Translations under genes and position numbers: made by a program
The notes under the pieces: model-generated
Databases searched by the model: none
What the model saw: the letters and a program-made list of their open reading frames with translations, nothing else
Told to the model about the DNA's origin: nothing
From: an uncultured Clostridia bacterium
GTDB lineage: Bacteria > Bacillota > Clostridia > Christensenellales > Aristaeellaceae
Assembly (NCBI GenBank): GCA_937886445.1
Contig: CALGBY010000112.1
Coordinates: 1-19,218, forward strand
Length of the DNA stretch: 19,218 nt
Reading direction: 5' to 3'
Part shown: piece after piece, positions 13,228 through 19,218 of the stretch
Layout of the letters: every line of letters starts with the position of its first letter
Position numbering within the stretch: the first letter of the stretch is position 1

Positions 13228-14268
13228 TTGAAACGGTTGAACTTTCAGCCCTTTCAATACGTTGAAATTGAACAAATTTATGACATAATAACAGATGCGA
13301 ACGGACAGATCACGAAGCAAGACGCGAGGGGCATCATAGATCCGGAAGAACATCAGGTCGAAGAGATGGTGCGGCAGATCCTCTCAGGTGGAAGAATGAC
13401 CGGCAATATCAGGCCCTTCAAATATGGGACGGCCATCACACAAGATGGTACACGCATTATTTTAGTGGACCAGTCATTCCAGCTGCAGTTTATCTATTCT
13501 AACCTTCGCGGTGCATTACTTGTATCAGTTGCCTGTTTGCTGCTCATGTTCATCATTTTACAACCGATTGCCCGTAGGGTTGCAAAGGCAATAATGGCAG
13601 CACAGGAACGACAGCGCCAGTTTATGACCAATGCAAACCATGAAATGAAAACGCCTGTCGCGGTCATTCAATCAAACATCGAAGCAATGGAAATGATCAA
13701 CGGTCAGAACAAATGGAGCCGGAATGTCCACCAGCAGACTTTGCGTTTGAATTATATGATTTCTCAGTTGCTCCTTCTTGAACGTATGGGAGAATACACA
13801 TACCAAAGTCCAAGAAAACCGGTCAGTATCGGCGTTCTTGTAAAGACAATTACGGAAGATATGGGTGAACTGCTGGCGCAAAGAAACATTCGTATTGATT
13901 ATGACGTCAGCGATCAATGTGTGATCTGTGGTTATGAAGAAGCCTTAATTCAACTGATCAGAATATTGGTAGATAATGCAGCCCGTTACGCATCCGAAAA
14001 CTCATTGCTGTCCATTTCTGCTATTCGACATGGCCGAACTTCAATCATTCGCTTTTTGAATCAAGTTGAACATTTACCGGACTGCGCGCCGGATCTGCTT
14101 TTTGAGCGATTTCATCGAGGTGGGATTGCACGAAAAACGGGCGATGTTGGCTGCGGGATTGGATTGTCAGCGGCATCAAGTATTGTTTCAATGCACCACG
14201 GAGAAATCAATGCCTCATATCCGGATGAACACAGCTTTCAAATTACAATCAGGCTTCCAACCAAGTAA
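13228..14268 (+). pseudogene. sensor histidine kinase, C-terminal fragment
   Basis: The remainder of the split kinase. Native sequence starts at the attR core (13279 onward, Y-D-I-I-T-D-A-N-G) and runs to the stop at 14268. It contains the rest of the extracytoplasmic sensor, a second transmembrane helix (LRGALLVSVACLLLMFIIL), the H-box (FMTNANHEMKTPVAVIQ, phospho-acceptor His), the N-box (LIRILVDNAARYA) and the G-box (GCGIGLSAA). The frame is open back to a TTG at 13228 inside the element, but no RBS or promoter is seen there, so expression is doubtful. A fragment with one membrane helix and the full catalytic core could be constitutively active if made. No frameshift or stop occurs in the native part, so the insertion is probably recent or reversible. 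Confidence 0.92.
13278..13289. repeat. attR core (12-bp direct repeat)
   Basis: TTATGACATAAT, identical to 1077-1088. Host kinase sequence continues directly to the right. The inferred uninterrupted site reads TATTATGACATAATA, a 15-bp palindrome around a central A. Confidence 0.9.
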
Positions 14269-14275
14269 TTCAATC

Positions 14276-14307
14276 CCTGCAGAGCAGTCTGCAGGTTTTT
14301 CATTTTT
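14276..14307 (+). terminator. terminator of the regulator-kinase operon
   Basis: CCTGCAGA (14276-14283), 4-nt loop, TCTGCAGG (14288-14295), then TTTTTCATTTTT. It separates the kinase from the export operon, which therefore needs its own promoter. Confidence 0.85.
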
Positions 14308-14323
14308 GGGGATCCTCCTAATC

Positions 14324-14400
14324 GTTTACATTAAGTTCATATACTGTTTACAATACATTCACCTGCATCTAAGGTTCATCTAAGTGAAAACCGCTATCCT
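14324..14400 (+). promoter_or_regulatory. export operon promoter with likely response-regulator binding site
   Basis: A perfect direct repeat CATCTAAG at 14366-14373 and 14377-14384, 11 bp apart, is followed 10 bp later by TATCCT (14395-14400) as a -10. GTTTACA also recurs at 14324-14330 and 14346-14352, 22 bp apart. OmpR/PhoB-family regulators bind direct repeats with 11-bp spacing that replace the -35 box. The adjacent OmpR-type regulator is the obvious candidate. Confidence 0.6.
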
Positions 14401-14448
14401 TGAATTACCGTCAGAAAAAGGCGGCAGCAAAAGAAAGGAGTTATTTGC

Positions 14449-15525
14449 ATGGAGTTGACAGCTAAAAAAACAGACACAAAAAAGGAAAAAGCACAAAGCG
14501 CAAAGAACCGCAAAAAGCCGAAGCATCTGGTCAGGAAGGTTCTGATCATACTCGTCGTTCTTGCGCTGCTCGTCGGATCAGCCTGGTACCTGATCCGATC
14601 ACTTCAGGCGGAATACACAGTCACTTATCAGGCTTATACAGCTTCTGTCGGAACGATCTCAAATGCATTGTCTTTCAACGGAACACTTCAGGCGATCAAC
14701 AGTGCAATCTATACTGCGAACAGTCCCGGAACAGTCCGTACTGTGTATAAGCAAGCCGGGGATCAGGTGCATAAAGGCGACAAGATCCTGAAGTTGTCCA
14801 CCGGTCAATTAGTGGAAGCGGAGTTTGACGGTGAAGTCAATGTCATGGAAGTGAAGGAAGGAGATTCCGTAGCTGCCGGAGCAGATCTTTGCCAGATCGT
14901 AGATTTCGTACATATGAAAACCAGTATCCGTGTAGATGAGTACGATATCAACGATGTTCATGTTGGGGATGTGATCCGGGTCACAACAACGGCTAACGAG
15001 AAGACCTTTGAGTCGAAGATTGCTGCGATCAATCACACTTCCAGCTCATCGGGTTCTGTTGCATACTATACCGCCACAGCCTATGTCAATGTTGACGGCG
15101 AAGTTTTCCCGGGCATGCAGTTGACTGTCACGCTGCCTCAGGAAGAAGCAAGCAATGTGGTCATCCTGAAGATGAATGCCATCAGCTTTGATGAGGAAAA
15201 CAGCGCGTTTGTCTATACCAAAGATGATAATGGTGAGATGCAGAAAACCTACATCACGACCGGCGTCAGCAATGGAAGCTATACCGAGATCAAATCCGGC
15301 CTTTCGGATGGAGACATTGTATATGCTGAAGTTGAGGTTGAAACGCAAAGCGCGGCTGGCAGTTTCCTGAGCGACTTGTTTGGACAGACGCAGGTCATGG
15401 GCAATCCTCAGGACTTCAGTCGGGACATGAAGGGTGCTCCTGACGGTAACTTCAACTTCAATCCCGGTAGCGGAGAACGCCCCAGCTTCGGTGGTGGCGG
15501 CGGATTTGGCGGTGGTAATCGATGA
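14449..15525 (+). CDS. membrane-anchored HlyD/MacA-like export adaptor (YknX-like)
   Basis: A 358-aa periplasmic-adaptor family protein. A basic N-terminus is followed by one transmembrane anchor (about residues 30-51, VLIILVVLALLVGSAWYLI), then lipoyl-like halves (TANSPGTVRTVYKQAGDQVHKGDKILKL and FDGEVNVMEVKEGDSVAAGADL), a beta-barrel domain and a Gly-rich tail (GGGGGFGGGNR). The two lipoyl halves are separated by only a few residues, so the long coiled-coil hairpin that reaches TolC in Gram-negatives is absent, which fits a Gram-positive cell. ATG 14449 follows AAAGGAG. Its stop overlaps the ATPase start (ATGA). It resembles B. subtilis YknX, partner of the YknYZ transporter. The substrate is unknown; peptide or drug export is likely. 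Confidence 0.9.
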   Translation: MELTAKKTDTKKEKAQSAKNRKKPKHLVRKVLIILVVLALLVGSAWYLIRSLQAEYTVTYQAYTASVGTISNALSFNGTLQAINSAIYTANSPGTVRTVYKQAGDQVHKGDKILKLSTGQLVEAEFDGEVNVMEVKEGDSVAAGADLCQIVDFVHMKTSIRVDEYDINDVHVGDVIRVTTTANEKTFESKIAAINHTSSSSGSVAYYTATAYVNVDGEVFPGMQLTVTLPQEEASNVVILKMNAISFDEENSAFVYTKDDNGEMQKTYITTGVSNGSYTEIKSGLSDGDIVYAEVEVETQSAAGSFLSDLFGQTQVMGNPQDFSRDMKGAPDGNFNFNPGSGERPSFGGGGGFGGGNR

Positions 15526-16232
15526 GTGAAACATTACAGGACAGCCCATTTTTCAGGATGACAGGGATCAACAAATACTATCCGATGGGTGATGAACAGG
15601 TTCATATTTTGAAGGATGTTGATCTTGAGATCGAACGCGGCGAGTTCCTTTCAGTGCTCGGACCTTCCGGCAGTGGGAAAACCACGCTGATGAACATTAT
15701 CGGTTGCCTTGACATTCCCACTTCCGGGGAATATGAGCTCAACGGGTGTGAAATAAGCGGCCTGTCCGAAAAAGAGCTCGCTTTGATCCGTTCAAAAGAG
15801 ATCGGATTTATCTTTCAGAATCATCAGCTGCTTCCAAGACTGACGGCTTGCAAGAACGTAGAGCTTCCCCTGATCTACGCGGGCGTAAGCCCAAAAGAGC
15901 GTCACAGGCGTGCCCGTGAGCTTCTGATTCGAGTTGGTCTGGAAGACCGCATGAATCATTATCCGAATCAACTGTCCGGCGGTCAATGTCAACGTGTTGC
16001 CATCGCGCGGGCATTGGCAGGAAGCCCTTCCATCCTGCTGGCTGACGAACCGACCGGTGCACTGGATCAAAAAAACGGCAGACAAGTGATGGAACTCTTC
16101 CATGAACTGAATGATGAAGGCCGTACAATCATCATGATCACCCATGATATCAAGATTGCCGGGAATGCGTCACGGATCGTGCATATCATTGATGGTATGC
16201 TGACAGAAGGAGGTGATGGAGCAGATGCTTAA
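15522..16232 (+). CDS. ABC transporter ATPase of MacB/YknY (LolD) type
   Basis: A 236-aa ATP-binding subunit. Walker A GPSGSGKTT is at residues 47-55, the Q-loop in GFIFQNHQLLPRLTA, the signature LSGGQCQRVAIARAL, Walker B ILLADEPTGALD and the H-loop histidine in IMITHD. The Cys in LSGGQCQR replaces the more usual Q/K and should be tolerated. The start overlaps the adaptor stop by 4 nt; its own stop overlaps the permease start by 8 nt. Together with the permease it forms a MacB-type mechanotransmission exporter rather than an importer. Confidence 0.95.
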   Translation: MSETLQDSPFFRMTGINKYYPMGDEQVHILKDVDLEIERGEFLSVLGPSGSGKTTLMNIIGCLDIPTSGEYELNGCEISGLSEKELALIRSKEIGFIFQNHQLLPRLTACKNVELPLIYAGVSPKERHRRARELLIRVGLEDRMNHYPNQLSGGQCQRVAIARALAGSPSILLADEPTGALDQKNGRQVMELFHELNDEGRTIIMITHDIKIAGNASRIVHIIDGMLTEGGDGADA

Positions 16233-17436
16233 GCCAGTCAAATCAGCCTTTTCCATGGCGATCGAATGCATGTCGATGTCCATCCGTAACATTTTGGGAA
16301 ATAAAGTACGCAGTTTTCTGACGATCCTGGGCATTCTGATCGGTGTCACCGCCGTCATCGCCCTGATCACGACGGTATCCGGTTTCAGTGGGTCACTCAG
16401 TACCAGTTTTTCCGGGATGGGTGCCGGTACCTTGAACATCAGCATCACCGGAAGCGATCTAAAGAGTGGTCTGAATGCCGGAGATCTGAATGAAATATCG
16501 GATCTTCCGGAGGTGGACGGCATTACACCCTCAATTTCCATGCGGTCGAGAGTATCCAAGGATGGCAATTATGAGACAGGCATCACGGTATCCGGAAAGA
16601 ATGCGTATTACTTTTCAGCAAATAAGGATGTCGTGAAACGCGGGCGAATACTGAACCGGATCGATGACGAAAACAGTACCTTCGTCTGTCTGATCAACAC
16701 AGAATTGATGGAAGAACTGTTTTACGGCGTCAACCCGATTGATCAGACGCTGTACATTGACGGAGTGTCATTTACGGTTGTGGGAATTCTGAATAATGAT
16801 GCCACGGAAAGCGTATCCGATATGTTCAACGGCAGTCCCGACATATTGATCCCATACACGACAGCCATGAAGATGAACAATGCCAATGAGGTCACTTCCG
16901 CCACAGTATACCTTGCGGACGGAGTTGCATCCGACAACGTAAAGACTGTGCTGGAAAACACATTGGATGCAATGTTCAGCTACGAGGACGATACCTATAC
17001 GGTCACCAGCATGTCCTCTATTGAAGACACGATGGAAAGCATGCTGTCTATGGTCTCCACCCTGCTGACAGGCATTGCCAGTATCGCACTGGTCGTTGGC
17101 GGTATTGGAATCATGAACATGATGCTGACCACGGTCACCGAACGAACAGCCGAGATCGGCCTGAAGAAAGCGATCGGAGCCATCCCGTGGCATATTCAGT
17201 TACAGTTTCTGGCTGAAAGCTTTCTGCTGAGCCTGATCGGCGGTGTACTCGGCGCACTCTTTGGTTTGGTCCTCAGCATGATCCTTTGCAAATCCATGGG
17301 AGCAACATTCACGATCAACTACGGCGCGATCGCGCTGGGAGTCGGATTCTCGGCAGCGGTCGGCATCATCTTCGGCTGGGCCCCGGCCCATAAAGCAAGC
17401 AAACTCAATCCTATTGACGCACTGCGTTCTGTGTAA
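16225..17436 (+). CDS. MacB/YknZ-like ABC transporter permease
   Basis: A 403-aa permease of the MacB/FtsX superfamily. Transmembrane helix 1 lies at about residues 31-50, followed by a large extracytoplasmic MacB-core domain (about 52-270), then three C-terminal helices (near 278-300, 325-350 and 365-385) with the family motif VTERTAEIGLKKAIGA between them and WAPAHKASKLNPIDALR at the end. ATG 16225 is favoured because AAGGAGG lies 9-10 nt upstream; ATG 16216 and GTG 16213 are too close to that site. It couples ATP hydrolysis in its partner to movement of the extracytoplasmic domain. It is the third gene of the operon. Confidence 0.94.
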   Translation: MLKPVKSAFSMAIECMSMSIRNILGNKVRSFLTILGILIGVTAVIALITTVSGFSGSLSTSFSGMGAGTLNISITGSDLKSGLNAGDLNEISDLPEVDGITPSISMRSRVSKDGNYETGITVSGKNAYYFSANKDVVKRGRILNRIDDENSTFVCLINTELMEELFYGVNPIDQTLYIDGVSFTVVGILNNDATESVSDMFNGSPDILIPYTTAMKMNNANEVTSATVYLADGVASDNVKTVLENTLDAMFSYEDDTYTVTSMSSIEDTMESMLSMVSTLLTGIASIALVVGGIGIMNMMLTTVTERTAEIGLKKAIGAIPWHIQLQFLAESFLLSLIGGVLGALFGLVLSMILCKSMGATFTINYGAIALGVGFSAAVGIIFGWAPAHKASKLNPIDALRSV

Positions 17437-17453
17437 AGAAAGAGAGGATCATC

Positions 17454-18539
17454 ATGACTATGAATATGTTTAAGAAAACGATCGCCATTCTCGCGGCTGT
17501 AATCATGTGCTGCACTGCCTTCTCCGCTTTCGCCGATACGGCAACCGTTGAAGTGGACGGTTCTGTGGTGAACACCATGGAAACACCCATCACAACGACC
17601 AACACCGGCGTGATCGACAGTATCCCGGTCCATGAAGGAGACCGCGTGGAAAAAGGTGAAACGATCGCAACACTGAAGACATCCAAGGTTTATGCCACAG
17701 TTGACGGAACAGTGCGCATCTTTGGCGCCGTCGGTGACAGCGCATCCATGATCACTGAGCATTACGGTGCTGTTGCTTATATTGAACCGGATATTCAATT
17801 TACGATTTCAGCCTCTACCCGCAACGCTTATGACGCTGAAGAAAACAAGGTGATCCATCCCGGCGAGACTGTGTATCTGCGCGGCAACACCACTCTCACG
17901 CATGTCGGAACCGGCACGGTGACCCAAACCAGTGGCACCAGCTTCACTGTGGATGTTATTGACGGTAATTTTGAGAGCAGTGAAAGCATCAATGTGTACC
18001 GTGACAGTGGATATACCACTTCTATGCGAATCGGACGCGGCAATGCTTCCAGAAGCGCGTATACGGCCTATGAAGGAAGCGGTATTGTTGTGAAGTACTG
18101 TGTTGCAAATGGCAGCAAGGTGAAGAAGGGCGATGTACTGTTTGAGACGATCGAAGGCGATTTTGCCGGCTACAACACCGACCTGACTCAAATCAAGGCG
18201 ACTGAAAGCGGCGTGATCAACACAATGTCTGTTTCACTTGGCAGCAGTATTACTGCCGGAGACACGCTCTGCACTCTTTATCCCGACAGTGCGCTGCGTG
18301 TTGAAGCATCTGTCAACGAAGAAAACCTTGATGCTCTGAAGATCGGCACGGCAGTTCATGTTCACTTCAGCTACGTGAACAACGGCGAATACACCGTGAA
18401 CGGCATTGTTGAAAAGGTTTCAGAAACCGGAGCAGATGATGAGAACGACGAAACCGATGAAGCGCTTTTCAAGACGATCATCCGTCTGGAAAACGTTGAT
18501 TCCGTAAAATACGGAATGTCTGTCACGGTCACCAAATAA
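17454..18539 (+). CDS. secreted adaptor-like protein with lipoyl/barrel domains
   Basis: A 361-aa protein 17 nt after the permease. It has a classical signal peptide (MFKKTIAILAAVIMCCTAFSAFA, cleavage likely before DTAT) and no anchor. The mature part has lipoyl-like half-motifs (VIDSIPVHEGDRVEKGETIATLK and SGIVVKYCVANGSKVKKGDVLF, then SGVINTMSVSLGSSITAGDTL) and a C-terminal barrel-like domain like HlyD/RND adaptors. GAGAGGA precedes ATG 17454. A soluble second adaptor in the same operon as a membrane-anchored one is uncommon; it may form a mixed adaptor ring or act as a substrate chaperone in the wall space. No clear terminator follows. Confidence 0.85.
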   Translation: MTMNMFKKTIAILAAVIMCCTAFSAFADTATVEVDGSVVNTMETPITTTNTGVIDSIPVHEGDRVEKGETIATLKTSKVYATVDGTVRIFGAVGDSASMITEHYGAVAYIEPDIQFTISASTRNAYDAEENKVIHPGETVYLRGNTTLTHVGTGTVTQTSGTSFTVDVIDGNFESSESINVYRDSGYTTSMRIGRGNASRSAYTAYEGSGIVVKYCVANGSKVKKGDVLFETIEGDFAGYNTDLTQIKATESGVINTMSVSLGSSITAGDTLCTLYPDSALRVEASVNEENLDALKIGTAVHVHFSYVNNGEYTVNGIVEKVSETGADDENDETDEALFKTIIRLENVDSVKYGMSVTVTK

Positions 18540-18727
18540 AACTGATGTTACCTTGTATATGAATCAATCTGATTACTATGCCTGATCAAGCACATTATTA
18601 CGCGAGAAAATGTATAAGAAAGTATGCCTTTATGCAGAAACTGTATATTCATTTCTATGCACTTTCGCGAATTTTCCAGCTAATTTTGGTGGTGGTTGTA
18701 AATCGAACTAAAATACTCCCCGTAAGA

Positions 18728-18858
18728 TGGACACGGAAATTTTCGACAATCCCGCACACTGGACATCGAGAATTCGAGGAATCCAGAAAGAGGACAGGGA
18801 AAATTTGAAAATCCCAGAATCTGGACAGCGAATAATCGAGCATCCCGAGTAGTGGACA
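18728..18858. repeat. degenerate 31-bp tandem repeats, likely transposon end
   Basis: T/A-GGACA recurs at 18728, 18760, 18791, 18822 and 18853 (steps 32, 31, 31, 31). Units follow the pattern GGACA-nn-GAAnATT-CGAnn-ATCCC. A weaker unit seems to precede the first. Multiple transposase-binding repeats at an end occur in IS21-type and Tn7-like elements. Here they lie just upstream of an HTH gene, so they could be its element's end or its promoter operators. Confidence 0.6.
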
Positions 18859-18905
18859 GTCATGAAATGTGATAAACTAGTGACTGAACACAGGAGGGAC
18901 TTGCG

Positions 18906-19184
18906 ATGGCTAAGAAATTTACCTCTACAGAAATCAAGGTGCTTGAGAAGAATCCGAATACTTTAAAGGTAACGGATTCTCATCTCAGTTTGACTAAGGC
19001 TGCAAAAGAGGAGGTGCTGATACTAATACGGGAAGGCCTCAGCGCGTGCCAAATCGTGAAGAAACTTGGTTATGATGCGAAGATGCTCGGGAAGTCCCGG
19101 TGCGATGGGATACGCTACTGTGTGCTAAAGGAAGATGAAGCCGGCCATGAGCAACGGCAAGGTTATCCCTTGATTTATCTGTAA
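18906..19184 (+). CDS. HTH protein resembling an IS3-type transposase first ORF, possibly broken
   Basis: A 92-aa protein, ATG 18906 with GGAGG about 9 nt upstream. KKFTSTEIKVLEKNPNTLKV, then LTKAAKEEVLILIREGLSACQIVKKLGYDAKMLGKSR, resembles the short HTH proteins that precede IS3-like transposases in gut Clostridia (recognised by eye). Family members usually continue further with a leucine-zipper-like region; here the end HEQRQGYPLIYL looks unrelated, so a frameshift or truncation is likely. The catalytic ORF would lie beyond the window if the element is complete. The 31-bp repeats lie directly upstream. Confidence 0.6.
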   Translation: MAKKFTSTEIKVLEKNPNTLKVTDSHLSLTKAAKEEVLILIREGLSACQIVKKLGYDAKMLGKSRCDGIRYCVLKEDEAGHEQRQGYPLIYL

Positions 19185-19218
19185 TTCAAGGACATTTAGC
19201 CTTTTCACAAATCCATTT

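Larger units (their letters stand above)
1077..13289. mobile_element. integrated PICI-like phage satellite, about 12.2 kb
   Basis: The borders are a 12-bp direct repeat TTATGACATAAT, once at each edge of a split kinase gene. The unit size between repeats is 12,201 bp. Inside are, from the left: tyrosine integrase, CPNC protein, origin-like region, prim-pol/helicase, small Xre protein, divergent Xre repressor, unknown early gene, two tiny acidic paralogues, terminase small subunit, and a minus-strand operon led by a tape measure protein. No large terminase, portal, protease, major capsid, tail tube, baseplate, holin or endolysin gene fits in the coding space. Known phage-inducible chromosomal islands share the set integrase, divergent regulators, primase/replicase, 3' origin and TerS. 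The alternative is a heavily deleted prophage; conserved promoters, RBSs, terminators and intact ORFs argue against simple decay. Confidence 0.85.

Noticed and set aside
13278..13289. tRNA gene as the integration target
   Set aside because: No tRNA cloverleaf at either junction. The flanking sequences are the two halves of one kinase coding frame.
1077..13289. Complete temperate prophage
   Set aside because: At about 12.2 kb all coding space is accounted for, and no portal, capsid, large terminase, tail tube, holin or lysin gene is present.
18728..18858. CRISPR array
   Set aside because: Repeats are degenerate along their whole length and adjacent with no unique spacers; no cas genes are present.

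Overview
The window looks like a Bacillota (Firmicutes, probably gut Clostridia) chromosome. Purine-rich Shine-Dalgarno sites, occasional TTG/GTG starts, a Gram-positive style adaptor/ABC exporter operon and Firmicutes phage families point that way; the species cannot be named from the sequence. It holds a host sensor/export locus interrupted by a compact integrated element of about 12.2 kb.

Host locus, left part: an OmpR-type response regulator (182-856) overlaps by ATGA the start of its partner histidine kinase (853 onward). After 76 codons the kinase is cut by the element. The rest of the kinase resumes at attR (13278-13289) and runs to 14268. A 12-bp direct repeat, TTATGACATAAT, lies at both junctions (1077-1088 and 13278-13289), and joining the two halves across it gives an uninterrupted 404-aa kinase. 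Excision is therefore predicted to restore the gene. Downstream is an export operon: membrane-anchored HlyD/MacA-like adaptor (14449-15525), ABC ATPase (15522-16232), MacB-like permease (16225-17436) and a secreted second adaptor-like protein (17454-18539). Its promoter region carries a perfect 8-bp direct repeat with 11-bp spacing, a likely site for the response regulator.

Element (about 1077-13289): its layout is that of a phage satellite (PICI/SaPI-like) rather than a complete prophage. From the left end: tyrosine integrase, a CPNC-motif protein, an origin-like region (inverted iterons around an AT-rich core), a primase-polymerase/SF3 helicase, and a small Cro-like Xre gene, all on the minus strand. 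A divergent Xre repressor (5413-5766) faces them. Next come an unknown early gene (5829-6242) under a near-identical copy of the same promoter/operator, and a short structured transcript leading into a 47-aa acidic protein (6515-6658). A minus-strand late-type operon follows: tape measure protein first, then a 251-aa unknown, two tiny proteins, a DUF1492-like regulator, and terminase small subunit last. There is no large terminase, portal, capsid, tail tube, holin or lysin gene. The element would have to be mobilised by a helper phage, and it unusually carries its own full-length tape measure protein.

Most notable: (1) TerS plus tape measure in an otherwise structural-gene-free satellite; (2) a duplicated cassette of structured leader plus tiny Trp-rich acidic protein (6379-6724 plus strand; 12603-12930 minus strand); (3) a 67-bp promoter/operator duplication linking the replication genes and the unknown early gene; (4) a SaPI-type origin at the primase 3' end; (5) reversible inactivation of a two-component sensor kinase.

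Right edge: degenerate 31-bp tandem repeats with TGGACA boundaries (18728-18858), then a short HTH protein like the first ORF of IS3-type transposases. This is probably the end of another mobile element that continues past the window or is decayed.
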